DNA of 64,000 nucleotides from Caprella mutica (GCA_947561585.1 CANNZV010002559.1:29233-93232); one strand, 5' to 3'; positions 31,860-44,700 are shown, counted from the first letter of the stretch. The notes: generated by a model not told the origin, from the letters alone. Numbers and translations: made by a program.

Positions 31860-33992
31860 AATCTGTTGAAGTTGTCTGGAGAAATATCATAGTATGACTT
31901 AGTAATTTAAAGCAGTTTTTTCAATAATACCACTTCTTTTTGAGATATAGTGCAATAGAGTTTTTGTTAGGAATAACATCATAGGGTTAAAATTAATTAC
32001 GCTAGCTGTATCTTTAAATTTTCTGCCCTTTTTACTTTTTTCACATGAAACTGTTTAACCTAGTTAGCTGTATCTGCTAATTGTTGTACTACTACTACCT
32101 ACACGCATCCTAATTGTTTAATGACCTGGCAAGGGGTTTCTAGAGGCAGCACACACCCCTATTTACTATATTTGAGGTTATATAATATGAGGTAAACTGT
32201 AAATGTACCTAGCTACTATCTTCCAAGATCCACCAAAGTAACCTAACCTGCCGGAAACTTAATTGCTCTATGTCTCTTGAAATAAAGCATTTCCATGATG
32301 AATGGTATTCTTGAAAAACATATTTTAGACTAGCTCATCTTTCTTATCCATATAAAGAGTCAAAATATCAGAAATTGGGGTTGGACTACTTGGCTTAATG
32401 TACAAATTTACCTATGACTAACTCTGGAAAGTCTTCAGAAGTTTGGTGATGTTAGGTTTTCAATTATGATAGCAAGAGATATGAAGGTGAAGTTAAATTA
32501 TGTGAGGGATGATGAAAATGAATTGTTCAAAATGATGTTTGATGCTAAAGTGGAGAGAGAAATATGTGAATGAAAATGTTAGTTGTGTTGCATTTGACTT
32601 AAAGAGTGGTAGAGAGTTTGGACATTCCCCGTTATACATATTTTGTAATATTTTATCAGTAATAAACTGCAAATGAACCTCCCCAGACCCCTCTAACTTA
32701 ACCAACGGCCGGCCGACCCGAAAATTAAATCTGCTATATCTCAAAAAAATGTAGTGTAATCATAATGTTATTTTGCTCTTTTATAGGGAGGATCTTTTCT
32801 GAAATTGACCAACCATGATACAAAGTTCAGAGTAGTTAGATAAGTTATTTATAAATAACCATTTTATTTATTTTCCAAGCATTTATAAGCCTGTCTCAAC
32901 CATGTCATTGTTAAGAATTAAGATCAGTTTTTGAAACAACTGAAGAAGAAGATATGATATATGGAATAAATTTTCTTTATAAAACAAATACAAATAGCTA
33001 ATTAATAAATTACCTTATAAGAAAGATTAAGTAATAATTTGTAATTAATAATATGACATATATCTATGTAATGAATTACCATTACATATGATATATGAAA
33101 TAAATTACTTTATATTTAAATTACTCTAAATATCATTGGCATCATATATAAAGATTTTTTATTTTTTTCTTATATTTTGAAGTTGTTGGTCGATTTCAGA
33201 AAAGATCCCATATGGAAGCTAAAAATAAAGTTCCCATTTATGATTGAACAAATGTGGAGAGAAGTTGAGAACAGGATTATTTGAATACAATTTCATAAGA
33301 TGTAACTATTTAATATGTTGATTTATGCAATACAATTACTTTTTCAATACTTTGTAACTATACATATTTATGACAACAATCTGATCAGAACTTCCAAAAT
33401 AGGTTATTTAAATGGGTATATATTATTAAAGTTACTCACAGGAACTAATTTTGGATACATAAAATCTGTAAATTTATGAAGATTAAATTAATTAATTTAT
33501 GAGTGTGCTTGCATTTATTTTCCCATCAAGTTTGATTTGTAATTATTGTAGATCTTAGTTTAGTGAAGAATCTATTAGTTCCTGCCTATATTGATAGCTA
33601 CATCATCAAGCTAACTTTTTTAGTTATACTAATTCTGATTGAAATAATATAATTTCATAAGTTTTTGTTAGTACTATTGTTTAATAAAAATTATTACAAA
33701 ACATACTGCATATAGCATATGGAGAGGCATTGAACTCTTTCTTTGCTCTGCAGATTTCATTTTAAAAGATTGTCTGTTCTAAATTAACTAGCTATGGCTA
33801 CCCTATATCTATATTATATATTTATATTTCTTTTCACATTTCAGTACAAAAAAATCTGCGAATGTTATGAATGAGGCAAGTGGAATGTTAATTTTAGTTT
33901 CAGATAAGCCAAAAACTGCTCTAGTTTCTTTGTGAAGGCAGTGATGCTTTCTGGATGTAAAAAAACTATATTTTTAATTTTTCATGCTTCAG
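31860..33992. other. AT-rich intergenic or intron, no gene supported
   Basis: No coding frame above 83 codons. It may be intronic to the exon candidates at 33993-35134. An inverted pair around TCTGAAATTGACCAAC (32798) and GTTGGTCGATTTCAGA (33185) brackets a roughly 400-bp interval, suggesting a decayed foldback. Confidence 0.4.
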
Positions 33993-34048
33993 AACATCCA
34001 CTGTCTCAGCCCATGCCCGAGTCCAGTGAAGTTGTTTCGTACCACAAG
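33993..34048 (+). CDS. Candidate internal exon, unknown gene
   Basis: This 56-nt open segment is preceded by a pyrimidine-rich acceptor ending TTCATGCTTCAG and followed by the donor GTGAGC. The reading is HPLSQPMPESSEVVSYHK, entering in phase 1. It would join without a stop to 34190 (IEQLPGLKDG). Composition is richer in GC than the flanks. The protein family is not recognised; the evidence is splice signals and frame continuity only. Confidence 0.4.
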
Positions 34049-34189
34049 GTGAGCTCAATTTATAATTCAATGTGTTCTAAATTTTAGTGGATATTTAGTC
34101 ATATTTCAGCATAAATTGATATTAAATTATCTATTATCTAGCAAATATTTATATGAATCCCTATTCTAACTACCTATAATTTCTTTTAG

Positions 34190-34217
34190 ATTGAGCAATT
34201 GCCTGGTTTGAAAGATG
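34190..34217 (+). CDS. Candidate exon start, cut by LINE insertion
   Basis: The acceptor CTATAATTTCTTTTAG precedes ATTGAGCAATTGCCTGG, which continues the reading frame of 33993-34048 as IEQLPGLKDG. About 28 nt in, the (GTT)n tail of an antisense LINE begins, so the normal exon end and donor are gone or lie beyond the insertion. The gene may be disrupted in this allele. Confidence 0.35.
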
Positions 34218-34760
34218 GCATTGTTGTTGTTGTTTAACCTCCCCAACATCCTCGCCGGGGCGGCCAGGGGCGCCCCGGGTTTCAGCCACCCGAGGCACTG
34301 TGTGGGACTAAGAAAAACCCTCTTCACTCAGGAAGTTAATAAATGCCTGAGGATGGGTCCAAAGGTGCTTCAGTGAGTGAATGTTGTGTGTAGTCCTGTG
34401 TTGGTGTAGTGACGGACATAGTGTGAGAATGTGAGAGATCGTGCCCTGATCGGCTTCACAGAAGTCGCACCGATCTCTCAATCCTGTGCGTGTAGTAAGG
34501 AAGGGAAGGATGGTGGCCACATCTCAGACGTGATAGGGTAACTCTATCACGGCGAGACATGGCCGACTCACTATCGTCGATGGCTGGAGGCCTAGACCCA
34601 AGGAGTTTGTTAGGAAGTGAGGAGGCTAGAGCTCTTTGTGTGAAAGTGGTGTGTATGTGTTTGTGAAGAGAAGTGTGGGAGGGAGAGTGGTGTAGAGGTG
34701 TGTGGAGGGAGTGGTGTCCTCCTCTCAGTTCACATGTAGTGTAGGGGATGTGAGGGGTCT
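34218..34760 (-). pseudogene. LINE (Jockey/R1-like) 3' end fragment
   Basis: On the minus strand MSRRDRVTLSRLRCGHH leads, after a frameshift near 34.5 kb, into RTGLRDRCDFCEADQGTISHILTLCPSLHQHR. This is the zinc-knuckle-like C-terminus of many insect non-LTR retrotransposon ORF2 proteins (LRxGH, CxxC, HxxxxC). The stop is at 34308. A GC-rich 3' UTR follows, ending in a short (AAC)n tail at 34221-34236. It is 5'-truncated, as is usual for LINEs. Confidence 0.75.
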
Positions 34761-35035
34761 AGTGTATAGAAGTGTAAAAATGTGTGCCATATTTGCTGTG
34801 GAAGGTAAATATACAGTTGAACTCACTTTTATTAGTTATACAATTGAGGGTTTTACAATGATCAAGTTGTTAGGGGCTTTAACAATTGCTTAAGAATAAT
34901 TAAACGATCAGAAATATCTGCTATTGTTATACTATATTTGCAAATTGATGGTGATGGTCTTAGATTATTGATATTTTACAATATTATGTAAATATACCTG
35001 ATTTGACACTAATACAAGAATACTATATGTTTCAG

Positions 35036-35134
35036 GTGTTTTCATTGAGAGAGCTTGAGAAGAAATGGAAAATTCAGTTTCTCCTCCTTCATCTGGCAGA
35101 ACCTACCTTCAACTCTTTCTCTCATTATTTGTAG
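35036..35134 (+). CDS. Candidate terminal exon, unknown gene
   Basis: The acceptor ATACTATATGTTTCAG precedes a 33-codon stretch, including the stop, with FSLRELEKKWKIQFLLLHL, ending in TAG at 35132-35134. It lies downstream of the exon candidates at 33993 and 34190 on the same strand, but a phase-compatible link through the LINE insertion could not be established. The family is not recognised. Confidence 0.3.
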   Translation: MFSLRELEKKWKIQFLLLHLAEPTFNSFSHYL

Positions 35135-35210
35135 AGAAAAAGCATCTTTCTGAACAAAAAGAGGAAAGTTTGGTCTGTTATTATACAGTATTGTCACGTA
35201 CGCCATTATA

Positions 35211-35745
35211 CAGGGTGATTATAAAAAGGCAACCGGGTTTTTGAATGATAATATTTTTCAAATCATTAAGCATATCTAAATATTTTTATCCGTTCAGATT
35301 TCCCATCCAAAAAGTGGGTCCAATAATAACACTGTTTCCGCACAATGCAACCCTCACTAATAACTTCTCTCTGCGCATGCCTAATTCTTAATTGAATGCC
35401 GGAAGGACATGGAGATTAAAATTAATGATGCAATAATTTGTTTTGGAATTTGTTAATGGTCTAAATTTTTTTTGTGTTCATGCATTTTATTATTTTTTGA
35501 AAGGAATATTGAAAAGAGATTTGTTCTATTTTATAAACTATTTTTTCTCTGCGCGATTAGATTTTTGACCAACTTTATTGTAATTGATGTCACTCCATTG
35601 TTTGAAGTCACAAATTGAAATGAATTTATCAATAAATAGAGACAAATTTTATCTTCAAGATGCAATAAAGCATTAAAAAGTGACTTATAATTCGGAAAAT
35701 ATTTTCATCCATAAAAACCCGGTTCCTTTTTTTTTAATCACCCTG
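35211..35745. mobile_element. Mariner-type MITE, 535 bp
   Basis: Termini CAGGGTGATTATAAAAAGG and the inverse TTTTTTTTAATCACCCTG, continuing with CAACCGGGTTTTT/AAAACCCGGTT. TA flanks both ends (35209-35210, 35746-35747). No coding content. The first seven bases, CAGGGTG, are shared with the other three mariner-type elements in the window. Confidence 0.8.
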
Positions 35746-35747
35746 TA

Positions 35748-36900
35748 CAGTTACTTTACAGTGCCGATGATTAGCTAATATGCTAAATCGATGATTAATT
35801 GAGTTTTAGTTGGATAAGTAACTGTACATCCCTAGTATTATTTAGATATTAGTACTTTCCCTTCAGTCTCAATGTGTGAAGTTTGATAATTTCATATAGC
35901 TGTAAGCCTTAATTAATATTGTAATCCTTTTGAAATTTCATTCATAGTTGGTCTCGTTTCTATTCTGTTGAAGACAACTCTTTTAAATAAATTTCATTAT
36001 TCAAATAATTATTTTGAAAGCGAATACTTGAAAACAATAAAATTATTTTATGAAAAGAAGTATAATTTATCCGTGGATTCGTCTCCAAAATAATTTTCAG
36101 TATAATTAAATTATGAGTTATTTTTACTGTAGAATTGAAAACGAGTCCAACCAGCTGTATGTAAATTTTATAAGAATATTATCAATTACCAATGGAAATT
36201 TCCTATTTACGGCCTAAAATTATTGTATCTCTCTCAGGTAGCTATTGTTCATTTTCCTTATTTATACCATAGTTAGATCCAAAATTAGATAAATTCATTT
36301 TTTGTTCAGTCTAATATCATGTAAATCTTATTTAAAAACATTTAATTCAGTAGTCACATGAATAATTTTATTGATCCTCCTAATTAAGTATAATTAAAAA
36401 ATTTCAATATGTTTCTCCCATTAATCTTGAAGCAAAATAGAATAGTATTTTAGTTGTTAACGGTAGTTGTTTTATTCATAGAATTCAATATTGACATACT
36501 TAGATACGATTAGCTTCCTCCATCTCCTTCTCACTGCTAGAACTAGCTCAAGATTTATTTAATTTGTTAATTAAATATGATTAATGATATAATAATGAAG
36601 GACTAGTTATTTTCAGAGTAAAATGAAATAATTGCAGTACAATCACTAGCTACTATAATCGGTTTACGTTATCTATCATTGGATAGCGCGAGTGTTATAC
36701 TCTTCCAACTACTAGGTCTTAGATTCTGTGTCTTGGAGGCTTCAAAATTTTATCGCACGGTTCCAAATTTTTGGTGTAGAAAATATAGAACCAACCAATA
36801 ACTTGGAGCTTCACCTACTGCCTATCATATTTCAGTGTATAAATTACTATTCGTATATTGTAGAACAATTATATAAATAAAAGTATCATCTATACTGAAT
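35748..36900. other. AT-rich intergenic, no gene seen
   Basis: No coding frame or repeat of note. Confidence 0.6.
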
Positions 36901-37159
36901 GAGAGTTAAGCTATGGGTGAAACTGACGACCGCTATTCATTACTACTCTCTTTTCCCAATGTTCATAAGTTGAGCATACTTACTAAATATCACAAATATT
37001 TAATCAATGCTAATCGTTTTCTGTATTTCAATGAAAAAGTTTTAGAATTAGTTCTTGCCCACAATCACTCGACCCGATTTTCCGTTAATAATAAATTAAA
37101 TATTCCTAGGCACAGTAAAACAGTTTATCAGAGGCAATTTTCTTTTATAAAGCAGTAGT
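36901..37159 (+). pseudogene. LINE ORF2 C-terminal fragment (tentative)
   Basis: The 81-codon frame includes VHKLSILTKYHKYLINANRF and HNHSTRFSVNNKLNIPRHSKTVYQRQFSF. The pattern TR-S-N-N-x-L-x-IPR-x-T-x-YQxxF is what follows the RT in many non-LTR elements. Upstream parts and a poly(A) or microsatellite tail are not visible. The assignment is by pattern only. Confidence 0.4.
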
Positions 37160-38004
37160 AGGATGAAATGAGTTATCTGTATCGTTGAAGTCAAATTAAT
37201 TATTGAAGCATAAATTGAAGAAAGAAATTAAGTTAGGGTAATTGTTGCCGATCACGATGATGATTAAATGTTTCACTTATTTAATTTTCATTGGGTTCTC
37301 TATTTTGCAGCTGTAAATGTAAACTATATGTTGGTCTTTTGAATTCTTTGTACTTTTCGATTAGGGTTTTGTATGCTGAAATGTAATTTATGATTGTCTT
37401 TATAACTTTTTTAAGTCCTAATAATAACCTGGAAATGGTCAGAGATTATATTTGATTATAAATGCATATTTACGTTTCTTATATTGTCTCACCTTAGATT
37501 TTAGGAAACATTTTTTTAACGTACTCTTATCTATTTTCTGGACAAAGTTATTATTGTTAAATGCAGAATGAAGAATTTCGTTCACGTAATGTTCTACAGC
37601 CAAATGAACAATACCAATTAATTGAATACATACATATCTCTGGAGATTTCTCAAATCCATGTAGCTTTGTAAAATCTACTTAACTGGTCTGTGTTAATCT
37701 AGTTAACGGCATAATTACATCCAAATGTGAAAGACTACGTTGAACACAATTGAAAGATGAACCTTCAGCTTTTAGTATATGCTGAGTTTTTAGAAATCAG
37801 ACGCTGGGCATTGTATGTATAATGTATGCACAGCTTTTAAAACGTCACGTCTGAATAAAAGTAAGTGTTTTGTATGTCCGCTGTGATTGGACATTTTCTT
37901 CATGCAGTGATATGTGGAAATAACCCGTGTGAAAGGTGTTAAGGAATTTCCTGTAAACTTAGAGCAGTTAGGAAAGAGTTTCAGAAACGTCGTGAAGATG
38001 ATAA
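37160..38004. other. AT-rich intergenic, no gene seen
   Basis: The minus frame at 37439-37660 has no recognisable features. Nothing else is supported. Confidence 0.55.
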
Positions 38005-38390
38005 AGACTTTCCAACAAGTCAGAAAACGATAGGGTATTAAAATCCATTTAATATTCTTGTAGAGGTATACAATTGAATAAGCTTATAATAGAAACGTTT
38101 ATATACTTTTGGAAACAATTAATATCTAAAATAATTTAAATAAAGGCCGAAAACGCATGGTTTGTTCATAAAATTCAAATTTATAATTAAAACAAAGAGT
38201 GTACAATCTTCTTGAGCAGCAGATTAGTGATTCGCTCAATTGTTGCTCACAGAGTATTGAAAAACAAATTATGAAATATATGCTGAACCGAATTGTATGC
38301 GGTTTGCAGAATAATGATCGTAGACTTCAGTTCTATAATATAATGTTATAAACTCATTTTTTTCCCGGAGCCTGGAGAGGACCTTTAAAG
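38005..38390 (+). repeat. Dispersed repeat family B, long copy
   Basis: Matches 61975-62320 over about 340 bp in the same orientation: ATTGAATAAGCTTATAATAG, AAAGAGTGTACAATCTTCTT, GATTAGTGATTCGCTCAATT, then TTTTTTTCCCGGAGCCTGG at the 3' end. A shorter match exists at 23820-23935. The element class is not recognised. Confidence 0.7.
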
Positions 38391-38964
38391 GATAAGCAGC
38401 GACACTAAGTTATTAAATGGTAAGTTTAAACCGTTTCGTGTTTAATTACTTAATTAAATTATATACATATATACGTGCTATAAGTTTTTATTTTTCTTGA
38501 GAAGTACAATTCTCTCAAATAATTGTACCTATTCATTTATTTATCAATAAATACTAGTATTTACTAAATACCAAGTGTCATATTTATTAATACATTTGTA
38601 GTTCCAATATTCCACCTACAACCTTTTCAAATTTGAATTGTTAGTTTGATAGAATTTACTTGGGTCCACAGTCAAAATAGTTTCTATGCAGGGGTCCAGA
38701 AGAAAATGGCATAGATTAGACATTTACTTGTTAAAAAATGACCAAGAAGTGTATATTTCTCGGTTAGCATATATGCACACGTGCATATTATATGTTCTTG
38801 AAATATATGCTGAGGACTGCATATGTGCAATATGCACAATGTCACATCCCTACATATCATTAATAATATACAATCTTCCATGGTTTGTGACTGTGATGAA
38901 AAAGTTCATAGTCGTGCATTAATTGAATGTTTTACAATCCATCCATAGCTTAACTCTCACTCAG

Positions 38965-39345
38965 TATAGGCGAGTTATTAATAGATACTTAAGACTTCTA
39001 TAATTATTGTGCTACTTTTAATTAACAGCAATTTTAAATATAATTTTTATTTAACTTCTATTCTAATTGGTATATCATGGTAACCAATTGAAATAAAAGT
39101 TAAATAATAATTACTATATAAAGATTTCCACGTGTTCGAAAAAATGTAACTGTGTAATAACACGGAACTAACCCTAAAATGGGACATGTTGAATTTCTGA
39201 ACCAATTGCTTCTAATAACCTTCTCTGGATTATAATTTGATTTGTTTTTTGTTACCGTGAAAAATTCACTAAAAATTGTCTCCGTTTTCTATGTCTACGA
39301 ACGGTTCTTATTTCGAAACATGACTCGACATAAGAAACAATTTTG
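38965..39345 (+). repeat. Dispersed repeat family A, copy 2
   Basis: Same family and orientation as 7735-8180, with the landmarks CCTAAAATGGGACA, GAACCAATTGCTTCT and TCTACGAACGG. Confidence 0.65.
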
Positions 39346-39572
39346 TTAAAGTGAGTTGTACTTAAAGCGAGGCTGCCTGTATAAGTTTATAGCTGTAGAT
39401 AATGGTTAGAATTTAGAAAGATTAATGAACAGATAACAATCTCTTTTATCATTTATTTAAGAAGAATATAAGTGACATTTATATTCGTACTAATAACAGA
39501 AAAGTAGTTAGCTATATATTTTATAATTCCAAGTACCATACGAGAGTGAAGTGATGATGATGATGTTAGTAA

Positions 39573-40818
39573 TTAACACCCCTCATATATTCTTTGTAGA
39601 ACTCTCTCGGCCCCAGCGTCATTCCAATGTATTTGGTCAATTTTACCTGAGGAGTAAGTTTGCTCATAGTATTTTTGAACAAAGTTATTGTTCTTGAAGA
39701 ATATATCCCTGGTGGTAATTACTGTGACGTCATCACTCCATTCTCGTATGGCACTTACCATATCTCTCCAAATTCTGATATGACCCTTATACCCTTTTTG
39801 GGGTACTGGAGGTAAGCAAATTAAAATGATCTTTTCTACAGGAGAATGATCTGTTCTACAGTTATATACACTGTCTATTAAATTATTCATTTTATCCAAG
39901 AGATACTGGTCATCTTCACAATCTGATTCTTCACATTGTAGAAGGTCATTGGTTCCAGCCATAAGTAAGACTTTGTTGGATACTCCATTTTGCCGAACTG
40001 CATCTTCCAAGTCCCACATAGTGAGGCTTCCATCGCAGCTGGGAAGCGGGTCGTGGCTCGACTCAATCCAACCTGCCAAGAAAATCTATTATAACATGAA
40101 CAAGCCTTGAATTATACATATTCAGGGAAAGAAAGCAGAAACGTTGATAATAGATTAGATTGAAATTGTTTTTCATTGTACGCTCTGTTTGAAAGATTAT
40201 CAAATATAAAAATTGTATTTCTTTTCACTGCCTCCTCTAAATGAATACTCATTGAGTACTTGGAATTTCTGTTTGATCTTAAACATTGTCCTACAACGAT
40301 ATAGTTCACAGTCGGACAGGTTGTTATCTATTAATGATTGGAAACTATTCACAATACATTATTTTATTACCGAGTAATTCAAATATCACAAATCAAATGA
40401 TGTTTCAAGTTTCATTTTTTAAAATTTAGGTAAAAAGATCAATTTTTTAATTGATATTATAGGAGTTTATTGTTCACAAAAACAAGAGTTACGATAATAA
40501 AAGTAAAACTAATAAAAATTACTCTTACAATTTGCACTAATTTATCACATTTTACATTATGTATTTCAAATGCTTCGAGAAACCTGAAATTATTATTTGA
40601 GAAAATATGATATTTTTCATAAATAATTCAGTAGTTTATGATGGCAGAAAGAATAACTTTATTTAAAAGATTGATTTCAAAATGTTAACTTCTTAGCGCT
40701 CATTCTTTATATTCTCACCATTTCTTCCAGCTGCTCTGTGCAGACGTTTTAACATGCTGTCACCGATTAGCTGGAAGCTTTCACCTCCTATATCTAAGAA
40801 GCGACGTTGATAACCCAT
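39573..40818 (-). CDS. Small SGNH (GDSL-like) hydrolase, two exons
   Basis: Exon 1 (40719-40818) starts at ATG 40818 (MGYQRRFLDIGGESF) and carries block I as QLIGDSMLKRL, with the nucleophile Ser in GDS. Exon 2 (39573-40072) carries LLMAGTNDLL (block III, GTND) and DQIHWNDAG, the Asp-x-x-His of block V. The donor is GTGAGA and the acceptor TTGGCAG, and the phase is preserved (Asn, then a split Gly codon). The protein is 199 residues, usual for single-domain SGNH esterases, and no signal peptide is visible. An acceptor-like TTTATTTCAG just upstream of the ATG hints at a 5' UTR exon. The likely activity is ester hydrolysis; the substrate is unknown. No lesion is seen. A host gene is more likely than a transposon-borne esterase, but the latter is not excluded. 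Confidence 0.7.
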
Positions 40819-41795
40819 TATCTGAAATAAAATAGGTAATAAATCGTAAGTTCCTAAATTTATTCACTTAATAAAGACCGATTTTATAAACTATAAAATT
40901 GCAGTATACCAAATTGGGATATAGCTACTTAGTTGATTTTGGTGAGATCTGTCAATTTTATTTTTATTACCGAAATAGTCTTTAGGTGGTGGGCTTTCAT
41001 GTCCCAAATTTTTGTGGGGGCACGAGCAGTAGAACCCCCCCGGGGCCCGGCCCCGGGGGGGGGTTCTACTATGTTTCAGAGTGTGGCAAGAAAGTCGCCA
41101 ATATCACTGAAAAAATACAAGGTCGCCAGGATAAATTGTTAAGGAGTCACCACCAAACTCAGAAACAATGGGTCGCCAGTGACCCCACAGTAATTTCAGG
41201 TCGCCACACTATAATGGACTGATAATGAAATTTAGTGTGTAATCACTGTAATGCGTACATCTAGTAAGCCTTAGAAGCCTTGTAATGATTAAGTTGAAAT
41301 AGCATATAACCTGGGGATTGCTAAAGCCCCTGACAAGATTTAGACAGGAAATGGATATTTTCTAGTAGCTACATTGTATCCTTATATAAATTCTTGTCTA
41401 TTGAGGTTCAATATTACATATTAAATCAAATTATTAGTTATTATTCTAAAACCAAACTATGAACAGAGGGAATAAAATATTTTTAAAAAGATCTACGCAA
41501 ATATATTTTCAATTCAATAAATATAATATATATAAATTGCAAAAATACATAATAAGTACACAGCTATATTGACTAGCTTCCGTTGCTAAACTACTTTTTG
41601 AACAAATTGCCTATGAGAATAGGACAAAATCTCTTATTCCATAAATTTCTATTAACTAAATCTCTTAATAACTAAATCTCTTAATAACTAAATCTCTTAA
41701 TAACTAAATCTCTTAATAACTAAATCTCTTAATAACTAAATACCTATACATTACAATGAACATTTTTTTTGACTTTAAATGAAGTGACAGGATTC
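40819..41795. other. Intergenic with GC palindrome, word repeat and 16-bp tandem
   Basis: It contains a hairpin at 41028-41070 with arms AGTAGAACCCCCC and GGGGGGTTCTACT joined by a C/G core. From 41068 to 41220 TCGCCA-type words recur (AAGTCGCCAATATC, GGTCGCCAGGAT, GGTCGCCAGTGACC, GGTCGCCACACT) after the terminal-like ATGTTTCAGAGTGTGGC. A 16-bp unit TTAATAACTAAATCTC repeats about five and a half times at 41653-41741. The plus-strand frames over 40933-41222 are chance readings of this DNA. Confidence 0.6.
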
Positions 41796-44700
41796 TCATA
41801 TCATGTATGGGGATCCTTTCACTTCTCTGTTGAATTTGTCTATTGCCTTACCTACTTTATATTTTCGAGAAGCTCTGCCTCTCTTGTCATAGAAAATGTT
41901 TGACCTATGTTTTTTCACTTTGTTTGCCAGGTCTCCATCAAGGTGAACTTTGGCAATTTCATCAATTGTGTTAGGACACTGAGAAGCTGATGGCATGCAG
42001 AATCCAACCAAAGTCCTCATGTCAGCAGTTTCAGGGTCTTGGTTGTCCTGCCTTTGAGCCTCCATTACTTTGAAGAAGGACTCTGCGATTGCCTCGCTTC
42101 CTCCTATATTGTAGGCAAAATCCAAAGTAATGGAGGCTTCTCTTCCAAGGAGTGAAATTAAAGACTCATCCATATACAGAGCTTTCTATAAAATAGGTTC
42201 CAAAAATTTCACAGTGAAGCTTTCTTCGCATGTGTTTAACTTCACATTGAAGAATGTTGCCACTGTGAAATCTTTGGAAACAGAAACATTAGAAAGCTCT
42301 GTTATGAATGAGTCTCCAATTAACTGTGACAGGGTCTTTCCTTTTTGCGGGCCATCAGTTATCTCAAACATCCTTGCTCCAACAGAAACAAAATTCGATC
42401 CCCAGACAGTCGACTCAATGGCAGATTTTATTCTGTCATGAAATCTGGAGGACAGAGCAGGATGAATTCGGACTGCTTTGTTTCTGTGGATGTGAGGTGC
42501 TTGAGATAGGTGGAAGATCAACTCCTTGAACTCTTCTTCTCCAAGAGTAGCGAGGTCCACTTCGTCGAATGGTTTGGTGGAGCCACTTGTGATAGAACCG
42601 CAGAGATGTGTGAGAATATGAATTAGGTCAAGACACTTGGCCAGTTTCCTTAAGCATGGAGCTAAACACTTCATCCTGCTTTGTAGGGACTTGGTGAGTA
42701 GCTTTCTGAAGTTATCAGCCTCTTTCAAACAGTCCTTCAGCTCTCTAGCTGACCAAGTGTCGACCTCCTGCTCCTCAACTCTCTTCTTCCCTCTTCCACG
42801 AGTTGAAGCTGTTGTGTGCTCCACTTCCATCTCGACAGTGTGGCTGCTCACTTTCACAAATCCAGGATATAGCTTAACACCTGCAATATAAATGAATATT
42901 ACTATCCTCAAAACATCGATCAAAATAAACATTGTATCAACACGGTGTAATACTGCATATATGCACTAGTAAATATAATGATATAATTAAATAAAAACAT
43001 TCAATAATATTTATTACCAATTCATTGAAAATTTAACACACCTTTGAATTGCCTCTGCTCCAAATCGACTATGTGAGAAGAGAGCATTGGACAATTCAAA
43101 CCGTCTCTGGTGAAGGTCATCTGTTGGTAGTAGCCAATCAGAGACTCCAGGTAGATTACAATCTTCCAAGCAGGAAGAGCATAGCCTTGGACGGCTTCCA
43201 TCAATGATTTCAGGGGCAGGAACAAATCCAGCATTGCCAATAGGTCACAAACGTAATCCTGGAGTGAAATGGTGAAATGTAGTAAGAGTTTCTAAATAAA
43301 TTATTTTTCTAGCAGTAATTGTAGCGTAAGTTCAACATATGTTCTGAAACTACAGATAAGAATATATGTCAAATGTTCTCTATACTCTCAAATTACTTAC
43401 ATCACCGAAGAGACGATACTGCTGTTCTTCCTCATCGTCTCTACCATGCTTCAATAGGTCAAACGCTTTGAACAATGCTGGATAGCTTTTCATTATCTTG
43501 ATCCACTGCACTGTTGCTGAACTGCAAAACCTGCAAGATAAATATGAATATAGTTATACTTGCTCATAATTTCACATGAATAGTACGAGATAAAGTATAT
43601 AGATTACATGAGAAAACTAATTATAATTATTTAGAACACACCTTTAATAAACATGTATTTATAAATAATAGTATAAAATAATCTTTGAATAACTACGGGA
43701 GGATATAAAATTAAATTGTAAATCGCATTTTTCTATGGCTGGTCTATTAGTACTATTCAGTAAAAATAAAAATTATATAGTTATGATAGCAATGAATATG
43801 AAATATATATGGTACGGCACTTGACTTAATATCTTATGAACAACAGCTGGTATATTTTTAGAATATTCAACCAGTTCAGTTCCTATCTATTCAGTGGTTC
43901 GTGAGTAAAATTTCTTTATTTAAAAAAGTCAAACTAGCAGTGACAAATACAAACTAAACCAAATAGAAAACTCACCTTTGGAAAGCATAGGTCTGTGGAA
44001 CACTACAAGGTAGCTTGTACTTCTTTGCAGTTGACTTCAGAATTGCAAAATTGCTGCCTCGTCCGAATAGAGCAGGAAAAGCGTTTGATCTTTCAATAAA
44101 GAAAGAGAAATACGAGGACTTGGTATTTCCGTTCTTCCCATCCCTTATATCAATTACTGCACAGTTCAGAAGATGAGCAGGATCCCATATAATGGGAAGG
44201 TGAAAGTCGGATGACGAACCAAACCCATACATATAGTGGAATGCCTGAGAGAATTTGCTGTTGCAATACTGTCCATCAACACTAATTCCTGTAAGAATAG
44301 AGATTATTAAACAGACACAATAACTAAAAATATAAATAGACTATGTAACATGCTCATAATTAATACGCACCAGTGAGGAACTGCATTTGCTGTTTGTCGA
44401 ATCCAAGCTTTTCCCCGATTACTCTGTCAATATCATTCACCAAGTCATCAGACTTTCCACCCTCAATGACAGGCACATACATAGGTGAAGTAGCAAATTC
44501 TTCTCAATCACTCCCCTCCGAATCAGAGTCTTGATCAGGATACAAATCAGTTACTGGTTTATATACCTGTGGTGCTCCAACAGGAAACACTGTCTTTACT
44601 CCATTGAACACTGCAATGATGAGGACCCACTGGATAGTTGTTAGTGATGGGGTAGCCTTGTCCACAGTAATCCAAAAATGTGGGGCCATTCCTGTTCCAG

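Noticed and set aside
41653..41741. Regular short repeats that might suggest a CRISPR-like array
   Set aside because: The 16-bp units are directly adjacent without unique spacers, so this is a simple tandem repeat in a eukaryotic setting.
42130..42891. Plus-strand frames opposite the last exon of the BED/hAT-like gene
   Set aside because: The minus-strand frame has splice sites, phase continuity and motifs; the plus frames are shadows.
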